Position numbers and translations under genes: made by a program. Positions 9,081 to 18,731 of a stretch of 64,000 nucleotides of DNA are shown one piece after another. Below the pieces are notes generated by a model, which had not been told where the DNA came from, searched no databases, and saw only the letters and a program-made list of their open reading frames with translations. Each line of letters starts with the position of its first letter. Positions within the stretch are counted from its first letter, which is position 1. The stretch comes from Sphingobacteriaceae bacterium (GTDB lineage Bacteria; Bacteroidota; Bacteroidia; Sphingobacteriales; Sphingobacteriaceae), in NCBI GenBank assembly GCA_029266635.1, contig JAQSWM010000001.1:124001-188000 (forward strand). The letters run 5' to 3'.

Positions 9081-10736
9081 ATGAAAAAGCAACTTTTAGG
9101 TTTTGCAATCATCCTTGCGGTGTTAGCATCCTGTAACAAAGTCCCGCTCGTCAGCGACGGACAAGATGCACAAATGAGCGACAAAAACACATCGACTGTG
9201 AGTGCGGTCTATGCTCCCAGCCTGGACGACCAGTACAACGTTTTGCTCAATGCAACGGGCTACAATCCTCGGTACATGAACATAAATGAGCCCTGGCACA
9301 AAACCGATCCAAATTACCAGTTAGGGCTTGTGGATTCTAAGGCGAACATGATCCGCTATCCCGGAGGGACGTTTGGAAACTACTTCAACTTTAACACTGA
9401 CCAATGTTTCCGCAAGAAAGCCAGCAACGACCCGGATGGATGGGTTGACCTCGCCAAGGTGGAAAACGATGCCATTAATAACTACATCAATAATGATAAC
9501 CTGGTAACTAACTCTATTGCAGATTTGAAGTATGCTGCCAAGGGAGGCACTAGCGGACAATCTGTAAATGTGGTGTTCCAAATGAACATGGTTACTCCCG
9601 GATATGATTATTACAAAACCATCCACCCAACCTGGGCTGCTCCAAATCCTGGAAGCAGCAACCTGAGCGATACCTGGTATAAAATGCTGGATGATCGGTA
9701 TGCACGTTTCAAAGGCATGCTACTGCGGGCAAAAACCGGTACAGACCCTATTACCGTTCAATTCATTGAGCTCGGAAATGAATATTACTTTGCTCATGCG
9801 TACTGCGAGGAAGCATTTCCTAACGGAGCTGCGCATGGAAAAGCATGTAACTACATCGCAAACAAGCTCAGGAACGATCCGGATTTGAATCTGGCTTCCA
9901 ATGTGCGGATTGCAGCTACTGCATCCTGTGTTCCTGGAAACAATAGCCGCACAACTAACTGGAACAGCAGTCTAATAACAACTTTGGACAGAGACGTTGT
10001 GCCGTATGTGACCATGCACGAGTATCAGGCATTCGTAGAGCCTGCAACATACAGTGAAAGCAGCTTCCAAAACAAAGTAGTTGACTGGTATAAAGCTATC
10101 AGCGATGACTTTGTAACAAGCGGCGCCGATCAGTATTTTCTTGCTCCGGCAACCGGCAACCCTTGGAAAGTTTGGTACACAGAAACAAATGCCAACTGGG
10201 ATGGAACGGTCACAGATGGAACGCCGGTTAGCCAACGCACATGGGCGCAAAGTATAGTAGAGGCATATTCTGCTGCCTACCTATATGACCGCGGGAATGC
10301 CGACATGTACCTGCAGTTCCAGTTTAACAACCAGGTGAAAGATAATGCCGACATAACGAACGGTCTGAGGCTTTATAACCGGGCATTGGCGCTTATTCCA
10401 TTTATGAAAGCTTCTGAAAATGCCACATCCACGGCGAGGGTGTCGTTTGTAGGAACAGGCCTGCCTACCTTGCCCAACAGTCCCAAGGGAGTGGTTGCAG
10501 GCTATTGCTTCTTCACTTCGGGTGGAACAAAAAAGCTCTTTTTCGTAAACCTGTCTTCAACGAACAAGACTCTTAATTTAGGAGCTAATATTTTTACAAG
10601 TGGTACAAACGCAATTGTAGAGGCTTACAACAACACCTCCATAAGTTCAACTGCAGTACCGGCTCATACTACAACTACCTATACAAAAACAAGCGTCACT
10701 TTAAAACCCTACTCTGTAAGCTATATTTACCAATAA
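9081..10736 (+). CDS. Clan GH-A-like glycoside hydrolase, lipoprotein (alpha-L-arabinofuranosidase-like)
   Basis: A 551-residue lipoprotein (lipobox L-A-S-C18) whose layout matches retaining clan GH-A glycosidases related to GH51/GH39/GH79: a strand with R-Y-P-G-G-T-F-G-N (92-100), the acid/base Glu in E-L-G-N-E234-Y-Y, a His in M-H313-E-Y, and the nucleophile Glu in W-Y-T-E368-T-N. The C-terminal 130 residues form a beta-rich domain as in arabinofuranosidases. It probably trims polysaccharide at the cell surface. Family number and substrate cannot be settled by eye. A strong terminator follows. Pairing with an M23 peptidase is unusual for a polysaccharide locus, and no SusC/SusD genes are near. 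Confidence 0.7.
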   Translation: MKKQLLGFAIILAVLASCNKVPLVSDGQDAQMSDKNTSTVSAVYAPSLDDQYNVLLNATGYNPRYMNINEPWHKTDPNYQLGLVDSKANMIRYPGGTFGNYFNFNTDQCFRKKASNDPDGWVDLAKVENDAINNYINNDNLVTNSIADLKYAAKGGTSGQSVNVVFQMNMVTPGYDYYKTIHPTWAAPNPGSSNLSDTWYKMLDDRYARFKGMLLRAKTGTDPITVQFIELGNEYYFAHAYCEEAFPNGAAHGKACNYIANKLRNDPDLNLASNVRIAATASCVPGNNSRTTNWNSSLITTLDRDVVPYVTMHEYQAFVEPATYSESSFQNKVVDWYKAISDDFVTSGADQYFLAPATGNPWKVWYTETNANWDGTVTDGTPVSQRTWAQSIVEAYSAAYLYDRGNADMYLQFQFNNQVKDNADITNGLRLYNRALALIPFMKASENATSTARVSFVGTGLPTLPNSPKGVVAGYCFFTSGGTKKLFFVNLSSTNKTLNLGANIFTSGTNAIVEAYNNTSISSTAVPAHTTTTYTKTSVTLKPYSVSYIYQ

Positions 10737-10760
10737 CTTTCAGGGTTATGGAGTTAAGAG

Positions 10761-10790
10761 AAAATCCTCGCTTCAGCGGGGATTTTTTTG
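10761..10790 (+). terminator. Intrinsic terminator after the glycosidase gene
   Basis: AAAATCC-T-CGC and GCG-G-GGATTTT pair around a TTCA loop, followed by a T run. It lies 24 bases after the glycosidase stop. Confidence 0.85.
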
Positions 10791-10853
10791 TTAAGACTTT
10801 CTATAGACAAACAGTAGCAGAAAAGATGTGTTATATACACACAACTATCTGCT

Positions 10854-11105
10854 ATGTTAAACTCAAATCCGTTTAAAATTTCTATACCGCTCGGCGGCAC
10901 CGGCCATCCCGATGAACTCACCATCACCCCGCAAGGCGATAATCTCTTCAACATCTCGTTAAAAGGAAAGATAATTGGCAAAGCCCTGAAAACCTTAGAA
11001 GATTGGGAACAAGTTGAAGTTGAACAATATCCACTTCCGCTGGAACAGTTTACTAAAATAGCAAAGCTGATTGATGACCATTACCTCGCTTCAGAGCTAA
11101 AGTAG
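10854..11105 (+). CDS. Small conserved-looking hypothetical protein (83 aa)
   Basis: An 83-residue acidic soluble protein starting MLNSNPFKISIPLGG, with no signal peptide or membrane segment. The pattern alternates beta strands (DELTITPQGDNLFNISLKGK) with a C-terminal helix. I do not recognise the family. It has its own leader after the preceding terminator, with a TGTGT/ACACA inverted repeat at 10827-10841 just upstream, and ends 5 bases before the convergent GreA-like gene. Codon use resembles its neighbours, so it is likely real. Confidence 0.6.
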   Translation: MLNSNPFKISIPLGGTGHPDELTITPQGDNLFNISLKGKIIGKALKTLEDWEQVEVEQYPLPLEQFTKIAKLIDDHYLASELK

Positions 11106-11110
11106 CTTGC

Positions 11111-11563
11111 TCAGCAAACCTTCAAAATCTTGTAATCTCTGCCGTTGAAGTGTATTTCATCATTGTCTTGAAGCCCGCTTAGCTTTACGCCAATGGGTGA
11201 GCCGGGAGAAACAGCAAAAAACGATTCCGCGTTAAGGGTGAACTGTCCTGCGCTAATAGCAAGATAGAAACTCCCATGATCGGTATAAACTAAACTGCCG
11301 GGCTGAACGGTTCTTGAAGCTTTGGTGGGATTGATGCGTTCCAGCAATTGCTTTTGCCGGGCTGCTTCTGTAAGCTGGAGTTTGTTACGGCTTATTTCCT
11401 GCTGCGCCATTTCCCTGCCGGTTTCATACTTATCGCCCGCACTGCTCTTCGTGTCATTCTTCATCGCATCTTCAGCATCTTCAATGGCTTTTTGCGCTGC
11501 AGCCATGCGCTCCTCAATGTATCCAAGGCAAAGTTGGTAAAGTTCTTTCTTTATATTTTCCAT
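11111..11563 (-). CDS. GreA/GreB-like coiled-coil protein
   Basis: A 150-residue protein starting at ATG 11563 (MENIKKELYQ). The N-terminal half (about 1-80) is a long charged helix hairpin. The C-terminal half is beta-rich, with S-P-G-S-P-I-G-V-K-L-S-G-L-Q-D-N-D-E-I at the position where GreA has S-P-L-G-x-A-L-L-G-x-K-x-G-D. This layout is that of transcript-cleavage factors that enter the RNA polymerase secondary channel. The acidic pair at the coiled-coil tip is less clear than in true GreA, so it may be a Gnk/Rnk-like anti-cleavage relative. Upstream in-frame codons exist but add a poor N-terminus. Confidence 0.5.
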   Translation of the reverse strand: MENIKKELYQLCLGYIEERMAAAQKAIEDAEDAMKNDTKSSAGDKYETGREMAQQEISRNKLQLTEAARQKQLLERINPTKASRTVQPGSLVYTDHGSFYLAISAGQFTLNAESFFAVSPGSPIGVKLSGLQDNDEIHFNGRDYKILKVC

Positions 11564-11667
11564 ACAAAATCCCTTCCCGGCAAAGGGCGGCAATATAGCC
11601 TTTTGGGGTTAGAACTTTATGAGCTTTGGTGGGTTGTTACTTATCAAATCAGCAACTAAGCTTACCT

Positions 11668-12105
11668 ATGTTCTATAAAATTTTGACCGTAATAGTATTA
11701 TCAAGCTTTGAAATTTACGCTGCCATCCCTGCGGGCTACGCAATGGGGTTAACTCCTTTTACCATTTTATGCTCAAGTATCGTTGGCGGCCTGGCCGGGG
11801 TTTTTATAGCCGCTTATTTAGGCGATAGAATTAAGGCGATGATTAAGCGATATAAAAAAAATAAGGGGCAGGAAGAAAGGCCTAAAAAAGAAAAAACCGG
11901 ATTAGCCCATCGAATTTGGGTCAGGTATGGGATAATTGGCTTAGGCTTTTTTGGAACAATAACAGTCGGTGCTCCAGCCAGCATCGCAGTTGGGATAGGA
12001 TTAAATGCACCTGTGCAAAAGTTGGTTACATGGTGTTGTATTGGTATAGTTGTAAGGTGTGTAATTTTCACTTTTATGGGACACCTGGGCTCTAAGCTAT
12101 TTTAG
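11668..12105 (+). CDS. Small multidrug-export-like membrane protein
   Basis: A 145-residue protein starting at ATG 11668 (MFYKILTVIV) with about four hydrophobic segments and a basic loop (K-R-Y-K-K-N-K-G-Q-E) in the middle. The conserved E-I-Y-A-A-I-P-A-G-Y-A-x-G near the N-terminus resembles the Sm_multidrug_ex (PF06695) family, whose true function is not established. No obvious operon partner; clpB follows after 128 bases. Confidence 0.6.
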   Translation: MFYKILTVIVLSSFEIYAAIPAGYAMGLTPFTILCSSIVGGLAGVFIAAYLGDRIKAMIKRYKKNKGQEERPKKEKTGLAHRIWVRYGIIGLGFFGTITVGAPASIAVGIGLNAPVQKLVTWCCIGIVVRCVIFTFMGHLGSKLF

Positions 12106-12233
12106 AATCTGTCAATCCTTCAGGTAAACTACTATTTATCAGACAATTAGGCACTTGCAATTGAACTGCATTGACAATATTTCCGATCTGTTTGCAATAT
12201 GCTGATTGGCAGAAATTTTGAGCAAAACCAGGT

Positions 12234-14849
12234 ATGAACTTTAACAACTTTACAATAAAGGCACAGGAAGCTATTCAAAAAGCTTCCGAAATAGCAGGCG
12301 GCAATCAGCAGCAGGCTATTGAAACATCACATATACTAAAAGGGCTGTTAACTGTAGATGAAAATGTTGTAAGCTTTTTACTAAAAAAGCTCAACGTGAA
12401 CATCAACAGGCTCAACGATGTACTTGATGCGCAGATATCCAGCTATCCAAAGGTTAGCGGAAGTGATATTTACCTTTCTTCATCCGCGAACAGCGCTTTA
12501 CAAAAGGCACAAAGCTATTTGAAAGAATTTAAGGATGAGTTTGTGTCTGTAGAACATATTCTTTTAGGCATTCTAAATGCTGGCGATAAGACCAGCTCGA
12601 TCCTGAAGGATGCCGGCGTCACTGAAAAAGATCTGAAGAAAGCTATCACAGAACTTCGTGGGAACAATCGGGTTACCGACCAAAATGCAGAGGCTACTTT
12701 CAATGCTCTGAACAAGTATGCCCGGAATCTGAATGAATATGCCGAGAGTGGCAAACTAGATCCGGTTATTGGCCGGGATGACGAGATCCGTCGTGTTATA
12801 CAGATCCTCTCCCGCCGCACCAAGAACAACCCGATCCTTATCGGTGAGCCGGGCGTTGGTAAAACAGCAATCGCAGAAGGCATCGCATTTCGAATTATCA
12901 AAGGCGATGTTCCCGAGAATCTGAAAAGCAAAACTGTTTACTCGCTTGATATGGGCGCTCTCATCGCGGGAGCCAAATACAAAGGCGAGTTTGAAGAACG
13001 CCTAAAAGCTGTTGTAAAAGAGGTTGCGCAGAGCGATGGCGACATTATCCTGTTCATCGATGAGATACATACTCTTGTAGGCGCAGGCGGCGGCGAAGGC
13101 GCAATGGATGCGGCTAACATCTTAAAACCAGCGCTTGCACGTGGCGAATTAAGAGCCATCGGCGCAACCACGCTCAATGAATATCAGAAATATCTCGAAA
13201 AAGATAAAGCGCTTGAACGCCGTTTCCAGAAAGTTCAGGTTGACGAGCCGGATACACAAGATGCCATCTCAATTCTCCGCGGTTTAAAAGAGCGTTATGA
13301 AACTCACCACAAGGTGCGGATCAAAGACGAGGCGATCATCGCGGCGGTTGAACTTTCGCAACGCTATATTTCTGATCGGTTCTTACCGGATAAAGCTATC
13401 GACCTGATGGATGAGGCGGCGTCAAAGCTAAGGATGGAAATGGACTCCGTTCCCGAGGCTGTTGACGAACTGGACAGAAAGATTATGCAGCTTGAAATTG
13501 AGCGTGAAGCTATCAAGCGTGAAAACGACGAGAAAAAAGTTGCGGAACTGAGCGAAGAAATAGCCAATCTTTCTGCTGACCGTGATTCTATCAAAGCAAA
13601 CTGGCAGGGCGAAAAGAGCCTCGTGGATGCTATAAACCAGCAAAGCGAGCTGATCGAGAACTATAAGCTTGAAGCTGAGCAGGCAGAGCGTGCTGGTGAC
13701 TACGGTAAAGTAGCTGAGTTGCGTTATGGAAAGATAAAAGAAGCCCAGGACAAAGCCGAAAGCCTTAAACAGGAACTTGAAGAGAGACAGAACGGCAGCC
13801 GCATGTTGAAAGAAGAGGTTACCTCGGAAGATATTGCAGGCGTGGTTTCACGCTGGACAGGCATCCCGGTAATGAAGATGATCCAGAGCGAACGCGAAAA
13901 GCTGCTGCACCTGGAAGAAGAATTGCACAAACGTGTTGCCGGGCAGCATGAGGCAATAGAAGCCATTTCTGATGCTATCAGGCGCTCACGTGCCGGGCTG
14001 CACGACAAGCGTAAGCCAATTGGTTCGTTCATTTTCCTCGGCACAACCGGAGTGGGCAAAACTGAGTTGGCAAAAGCGCTGGCTGAGTTCCTGTTTAATG
14101 ATGAGCAATCGCTGGTGCGGATAGATATGAGCGAGTACCAGGAACGGCATTCGGTGAGCCGTCTGGTGGGTGCGCCTCCGGGATATGTGGGCTACGATGA
14201 AGGCGGACAATTAACTGAAGCCGTTCGCCGCAAGCCATACTCTGTTGTATTGCTCGACGAAATCGAGAAGGCACATCCGGACGTGTTTAATATTTTGCTA
14301 CAAGTGCTGGATGATGGTCGCCTAACCGACAACAAAGGGCGGGTGGTGAACTTCAAAAACACCATCATCATCATGACGTCTAACATCGGATCTCACCTGA
14401 TCCAGGAAAACTTCAAAGATTTTGAGAATGCGAACCAGGATGAGGTGATGGCCAAAACCAAGAACGAGTTGTTCGAGCTGTTAAAGCAAACAATCCGGCC
14501 GGAGTTTCTGAACAGGATAGATGATCTGATTATGTTTACGCCGCTTGGCCGCAACGAGATCCGCGACATTGTAAGCCTGCAGTTCAGGCATGTGCAGCAG
14601 TCGCTGGAAGAGCTTGGAGTAGAAATTGAAGCATCGGACGAGGCGTTGGATTGGCTCGCCCAGTTAGGGTATGACCCTCAATTCGGAGCTCGCCCGTTGA
14701 AACGAGTTATTCAAAAACGGATATTGAACGAGTTGTCTAAAGACATACTTGCAGGCAAGGTTGATAAAGACAGCCGCATCCTGCTGGATGTATTCGATCA
14801 CAATTTTGTATTCCTGAATAAAGACAAGCTTGAAAAATCAGAAGGATAA
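12234..14849 (+). CDS. clpB: ATP-dependent chaperone ClpB
   Basis: An 871-residue disaggregase of normal length. Domains: double Clp-N repeat (1-150), first AAA+ domain with Walker A G-E-P-G-V-G-K-T near residue 207, the coiled-coil M domain (about 405-525, rich in Glu/Lys heptads), and second AAA+ domain with G-T-T-G-V-G-K-T near 603, then the C-terminal small domain. ClpB threads aggregated proteins through its hexameric pore with DnaK. The ATG start is supported by the conserved opening [13 protein letters not shown]. No HrcA/CIRCE element is visible upstream. A strong terminator follows. Confidence 0.97.
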   Translation: MNFNNFTIKAQEAIQKASEIAGGNQQQAIETSHILKGLLTVDENVVSFLLKKLNVNINRLNDVLDAQISSYPKVSGSDIYLSSSANSALQKAQSYLKEFKDEFVSVEHILLGILNAGDKTSSILKDAGVTEKDLKKAITELRGNNRVTDQNAEATFNALNKYARNLNEYAESGKLDPVIGRDDEIRRVIQILSRRTKNNPILIGEPGVGKTAIAEGIAFRIIKGDVPENLKSKTVYSLDMGALIAGAKYKGEFEERLKAVVKEVAQSDGDIILFIDEIHTLVGAGGGEGAMDAANILKPALARGELRAIGATTLNEYQKYLEKDKALERRFQKVQVDEPDTQDAISILRGLKERYETHHKVRIKDEAIIAAVELSQRYISDRFLPDKAIDLMDEAASKLRMEMDSVPEAVDELDRKIMQLEIEREAIKRENDEKKVAELSEEIANLSADRDSIKANWQGEKSLVDAINQQSELIENYKLEAEQAERAGDYGKVAELRYGKIKEAQDKAESLKQELEERQNGSRMLKEEVTSEDIAGVVSRWTGIPVMKMIQSEREKLLHLEEELHKRVAGQHEAIEAISDAIRRSRAGLHDKRKPIGSFIFLGTTGVGKTELAKALAEFLFNDEQSLVRIDMSEYQERHSVSRLVGAPPGYVGYDEGGQLTEAVRRKPYSVVLLDEIEKAHPDVFNILLQVLDDGRLTDNKGRVVNFKNTIIIMTSNIGSHLIQENFKDFENANQDEVMAKTKNELFELLKQTIRPEFLNRIDDLIMFTPLGRNEIRDIVSLQFRHVQQSLEELGVEIEASDEALDWLAQLGYDPQFGARPLKRVIQKRILNELSKDILAGKVDKDSRILLDVFDHNFVFLNKDKLEKSEG

Positions 14850-14873
14850 AAATTCCTTCGCACAAAAAAAGAA

Positions 14874-14906
14874 AGCCCCTTAGCTGCAAAGCTAAGGGGC
14901 TATTTT
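14874..14906. terminator. Intrinsic terminator between clpB and the convergent S41 gene
   Basis: A perfect 11-bp stem (AGCCCCTTAGC / GCTAAGGGGCT) with a 6-base loop. An A-rich run precedes it and a T-rich run follows, so it can terminate both clpB and the convergent peptidase operon. Confidence 0.9.
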
Positions 14907-14920
14907 ATAGTGCTTTGATG

Positions 14921-16534
14921 TTATTGCTTCAGCTTTAAGCGATTTTCAATCATGCCTTTAAATTCGCTCTCATCATTCAGGTTATTGATTTCCAAGCTTG
15001 ATGTACTAATCTTTTGGCTGTTTATAGTAATTGATTTCGGAGAAGAAACTGCAAATGCTCCGTTAGCAATGTAGCCGATAGCCTTAGCAATGTAGTTTTC
15101 GTTCCTGTCACCAAAATCGTGTAGAGCATCGTCATAACTATCCACAGCATCAGGCGTAAAGCCCGCAAAATATTCGCCCTGTCCCGCAGAATTCCTGGTT
15201 TGGAACATAGAATAATACACATCGTATTTATTCTCAAGCCTGATCGGAAAGAAGCCCACCGGCTTGCCGTATGTTGTTGTTCCTACAAGCTTCACATTCA
15301 TGTAAGGCTTTAAGCTGTTAATCACAAGTTCGCTTGCCGAAGCCGTACCGCCAGAAACAATAAACACAACATTTGTGATGCCTTCCAGAGAGCCTTTTTT
15401 CTCAAACTTTTCCGTGTTAGTTTTCACGGTATAATCCAGGTCGGCATAGGTAACCATTTTACCGTTACTGTACTGAACCTTGTCGTTCGCATCCAAAAAA
15501 GGCTGGTGCGACAGAATTTTTGCCTGTCCAGTCTGCATTAATGCGTTATAATGCTCGGCAAACATAACCTGTCCCGTCAGATTGGAAGGAGCAATAAGAT
15601 TTGCCAAATATTGAGCTGTTGAAACGTACCCGCCGCCATTATAGCGTAAGTCTATCACCAGGTTGTTAATGCCTGCTGCAGAAAACTTATTAAACGCCGC
15701 AAGCAAAACACTTTGCGCATTCGCGGATGATGAAAAGCGGGCAAATGCAAGGTAACCAACGGTCTTTGCACCTTGCACCAGCACAGTATCTTTTAAGATT
15801 GGGCTGCTGCTGTACACAGCCTTATTAAGTGTAAGGTTTGTAAATGGTGTCCCGTCCTTTTTAGTACCGCTTATGATCACACTGCCCGAGCTGAATAAAG
15901 CAGAGTTAATAGCAGACGACTCGGTAGAATAATTTGATCCATAAGCTTTGCCATTGATCACAGTAATAGCGGCGCCCCTTGTAAGCCCCGCCTTTTGAGC
16001 AGGCGAACCCGGATATACCGCCTGAAGCACAATTTTGTAAGAAGTAGCACTTCCATAGGCACCGGCCTTGAAACCGAAGTCATTGCCATTCCCATCCAAA
16101 TCTACTGAGCTTTTCAGATCCAGGATAGAGGATGTTGGATTCTGATTTGCGATATCAAAAATGTATGAGTACTTGGCGCTTGTAGAACTTGAGCTACTAT
16201 ACTCGTACGGCTGAGACGTTAAAGGATTTATCTTAGCCTGGCTTATTGCATACAATTCAGCATTGTAATCGCCTAGTTCAGTGCCCGCAGTAGTAAACTT
16301 GCGTGGACCAAAAGCCTCGTACGACGGTAAGGCATCATTCCACAGGTAAACCTCCTTCGCATACAGAAAGATCGAGTCTTTCGTGAGATCAGCCCGGCTA
16401 ACCGTCGGTTGCACTCCCGGAGCCGGATCTGGTGTTACAGCTTTCTTATCCTTTTTACAGGAAGCAGCAAGCAGCATCGCAATAATGCCGAATAAGGCAA
16501 AATTGAATTTGCCGCTTAATTTCATGTTGGTCAT
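14921..16534 (-). CDS. S41-family (CtpA-like) peptidase, lipoprotein
   Basis: A 537-residue lipoprotein (L-A-A-S-C26 lipobox, then K-K-D-K-K). A PDZ-like region spans about residues 155-240 (P-G-S-P-A-Q-K-A-G-L), followed by the S41 core with D-L-R-Y-N-G-G-G (295-302), catalytic S401 in T-A-S-A-S-E-L and K424 in G-K-P-V-G, the Ser-Lys dyad of C-terminal processing peptidases. It should act on periplasmic or outer-membrane proteins. It is paralogous to the gene just upstream on the same strand (4-base gap). M1 and M4 are both usable starts. Confidence 0.88.
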   Translation of the reverse strand: MTNMKLSGKFNFALFGIIAMLLAASCKKDKKAVTPDPAPGVQPTVSRADLTKDSIFLYAKEVYLWNDALPSYEAFGPRKFTTAGTELGDYNAELYAISQAKINPLTSQPYEYSSSSSTSAKYSYIFDIANQNPTSSILDLKSSVDLDGNGNDFGFKAGAYGSATSYKIVLQAVYPGSPAQKAGLTRGAAITVINGKAYGSNYSTESSAINSALFSSGSVIISGTKKDGTPFTNLTLNKAVYSSSPILKDTVLVQGAKTVGYLAFARFSSSANAQSVLLAAFNKFSAAGINNLVIDLRYNGGGYVSTAQYLANLIAPSNLTGQVMFAEHYNALMQTGQAKILSHQPFLDANDKVQYSNGKMVTYADLDYTVKTNTEKFEKKGSLEGITNVVFIVSGGTASASELVINSLKPYMNVKLVGTTTYGKPVGFFPIRLENKYDVYYSMFQTRNSAGQGEYFAGFTPDAVDSYDDALHDFGDRNENYIAKAIGYIANGAFAVSSPKSITINSQKISTSSLEINNLNDESEFKGMIENRLKLKQ

Positions 16535-16538
16535 TTAA

Positions 16539-18047
16539 TTATTTGTTTGATTTTGATTCTTGTTTGATCATGCCCTTGAACTGTTTCCGGTCAAGTTCAC
16601 TCGTGATGTGTTCAATCTCTGATGAGGTAAAGGCTGGTGCGCCCGCAATGGTGCCATTTTTAGGATTGCTTGTCGCGAACATGCCATTAGCAGAATAGCC
16701 TAAGGCATAAGATAACAACTTTTCTGTTGGGTCGCCAAAATCTTTGGTAACATCATCATTGTCCTCTTTATCAACTGAAAGCCCGTCATAGTAAGCGCCC
16801 ACGCCTAGCTGATTTTGTGTCTCGAACTGAGGGATATACATATCATATTTATCGATGTGGATAGCAAAGAAGCCCACGGGCTTGCCATACGTTTTCTTCC
16901 CGATCAGTTTCACATCCATAATAGGCTTAAGGCTGTTTATAGTTAGTTCGCTGGCCGATGCAGTTGATCCTGTTACGATAAAATATGCCCGGTTGATGCT
17001 AGCAGCTCCGATTTTAGAAAACAGCTCAACATTGCCGGCAGCGGTTGTGGGCTTATAATCGAAATCATAGTAAGAGTACATCGTACTGCCCTGATAGAAC
17101 TTCTGATTTTTGAGGATGGTGGCCTGCCCGCTTTGCATGGTTTGGTTAAATACGGTTGTGTACATCACCTTGCCATTCTGAGTAGCTGGAGCTATCAGGT
17201 TCACCAAATCACCGGCGGTACCAACTGAACCTCCTCCGTTGTATCGCAAATCTACGATCACTTCGGTTGCACCCTGAGCAGAGAAATCTGAAAATACCTG
17301 CTTCAGAGCGGGACTGGAGTTGGTGGTAAAGCTGTTGAAAACGATATAGGCAACTTTCTTGGCACCTACTGTGAATACTTTGCTAAGTATAATCGGGTTT
17401 AAAGCGTAAGTAGCCTTTGCAACTACAACATCCTGCTGTGTGCCGTCAGGCTTTTTAACAGTCATGCTCACGCTGGCAGCATCGCCGAAGATTGCATTTA
17501 CTACATAGTTAATGTCGGCATCGCTTGTAGTCAAACCTGTTTTGCCATTCAATTTTGTTATCTGATAGCCGCGTTTCAGCCCTGCGCTGGCAGCGGGAGA
17601 GCCTCCGTATACATATTTGATGCGCAAATCTGAAGGGCTGTTGTAGAACACAGAAAAGCCATAATCACCGGCAGTCCCGCCTAACTGAGTTGACACTGAT
17701 CCATCATCGATGAAAGAATACTTGGGCTCACCGGCAGTTCCCGTGTATTCGTACGGTTTGCCTGTGGCGGGATTTAAAGAATACTGGGTAAGCGCAAAAA
17801 GCTCTGCATCAAAACTGGAAAACTTGCGTGGATTGAAAGTCGCATAGTCTGGCAGAGAATTGTTCCAAAAATATGTTTGCTTGGCGTACAGATAAATTGA
17901 ATCCTTGGTCAGTTCATCACGTGTACCGGTAGTTGGAACTTCCGTATCAGGTGTTACTTTCTTATCCTTTTTGCATCCTACGGCAAAAATGGAGAGCATT
18001 AAAAACGCGAAGTAATAAGCCCTGTTAATTTTTGAAAACACTTTCAT
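16539..18047 (-). CDS. S41-family (CtpA-like) peptidase, lipoprotein (paralog)
   Basis: A 502-residue lipoprotein (F-A-V-G-C25 lipobox, followed by the same K-K-D-K-K as its neighbour). The PDZ-like stretch Y-G-G-S-P-A-A-S-A-G-L is near residues 147-157; the catalytic core has D-L-R-Y-N-G-G-G (266-273), S366 and K389, the same 23-residue Ser-Lys spacing as the downstream paralog. The two look like an old tandem duplication: same domain order but diverged over most of their length. It starts 8 bases after the HAD gene's stop. Confidence 0.88.
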   Translation of the reverse strand: MKVFSKINRAYYFAFLMLSIFAVGCKKDKKVTPDTEVPTTGTRDELTKDSIYLYAKQTYFWNNSLPDYATFNPRKFSSFDAELFALTQYSLNPATGKPYEYTGTAGEPKYSFIDDGSVSTQLGGTAGDYGFSVFYNSPSDLRIKYVYGGSPAASAGLKRGYQITKLNGKTGLTTSDADINYVVNAIFGDAASVSMTVKKPDGTQQDVVVAKATYALNPIILSKVFTVGAKKVAYIVFNSFTTNSSPALKQVFSDFSAQGATEVIVDLRYNGGGSVGTAGDLVNLIAPATQNGKVMYTTVFNQTMQSGQATILKNQKFYQGSTMYSYYDFDYKPTTAAGNVELFSKIGAASINRAYFIVTGSTASASELTINSLKPIMDVKLIGKKTYGKPVGFFAIHIDKYDMYIPQFETQNQLGVGAYYDGLSVDKEDNDDVTKDFGDPTEKLLSYALGYSANGMFATSNPKNGTIAGAPAFTSSEIEHITSELDRKQFKGMIKQESKSNK

Positions 18048-18055
18048 ATATAAAT

Positions 18056-18670
18056 TTATGTAAAATCAATTGATTGTATGTAATCTATCCCTGCATTACG
18101 GGCAAATTCTTCATCTGTCTTACTGTTGCCTATAATTGCTAAATCTTTGCGCAATAGGTTGTAATCTCCTAATAAATCATTTAATACAGTAGTTTCAGGC
18201 TTCGGGTTGGTTTCGTTTGCAAAAAAAACTCTTAAATAGTTTTCAAGCCCATTCCACTCCATCTGTCTTATTTTGTTTAGCTGCTGTTCAGGATCTCCGT
18301 TTGTTACTATAAATAAATTCTTCCTGTCAACTACCATTTCCTGCATTAAACTCAACATATTCTGAAACAGTAACAGCTTCAGTGGCAGCCTTGCAGTGCT
18401 ATGCAAACGCTCAAAATTACCGCGATATTTTGCATCTAAACCGAAGGCTTCCTGCACCTTCTCAAAAATGCCGGCAGCTCCATGAAATTCGAATGATTTT
18501 TTGAAAAAAGCCGAAAGCTCATCAGCCTTTGGAAAGCCTTCTGAATACTCGATGAAATTCGAAAAAAGGTAGTATACCTGTAATAGATAATCTTTTTCCG
18601 GATATAGCACATCATCCAGTTCAAAGATGAATGCCTTCTTCTTGGTGCTGATATCAGCGTATGTTAACAT
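18056..18670 (-). CDS. HAD-superfamily protein with altered catalytic positions
   Basis: A 204-residue protein starting at ATG 18670 (MLTYADISTK). The fold markers are there: F-E-L-D-D-V-L-Y-P-E near residue 16-25, I-V-T-N-G (motif II), N-P-K-P-E (motif III) and I-I-G-N-S-K-T-D (motif IV). The nucleophile Asp of D-x-D-x-[TV] is Glu here (GAA codon) and the motif IV G-D-S is G-N-S. Most HAD phosphatases would be inactive with these changes, so this may be a binding or regulatory protein. A longer frame reaching 18751 would overlap the ABC gene and adds an implausible N-terminus. Confidence 0.7.
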   Translation of the reverse strand: MLTYADISTKKKAFIFELDDVLYPEKDYLLQVYYLFSNFIEYSEGFPKADELSAFFKKSFEFHGAAGIFEKVQEAFGLDAKYRGNFERLHSTARLPLKLLLFQNMLSLMQEMVVDRKNLFIVTNGDPEQQLNKIRQMEWNGLENYLRVFFANETNPKPETTVLNDLLGDYNLLRKDLAIIGNSKTDEEFARNAGIDYIQSIDFT

Positions 18671-18731
18671 ATTGTCAAATTCAAACCAGCAACTGCTAAA
18701 GCTCTGAACAGAAGTTAGAATTCGTCTAAAT

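Noticed and set aside
10827-10841. TGTGT-TATAT-ACACA inverted repeat before the 83-residue protein
   Set aside because: Short, low-complexity arms; kept only as a remark in that gene's entry.
12211-12228. Sigma-54-like TGGCAG-N5-TTGA before clpB
   Set aside because: The essential -12 GC is GA here, and ClpB genes are not usually RpoN-dependent.
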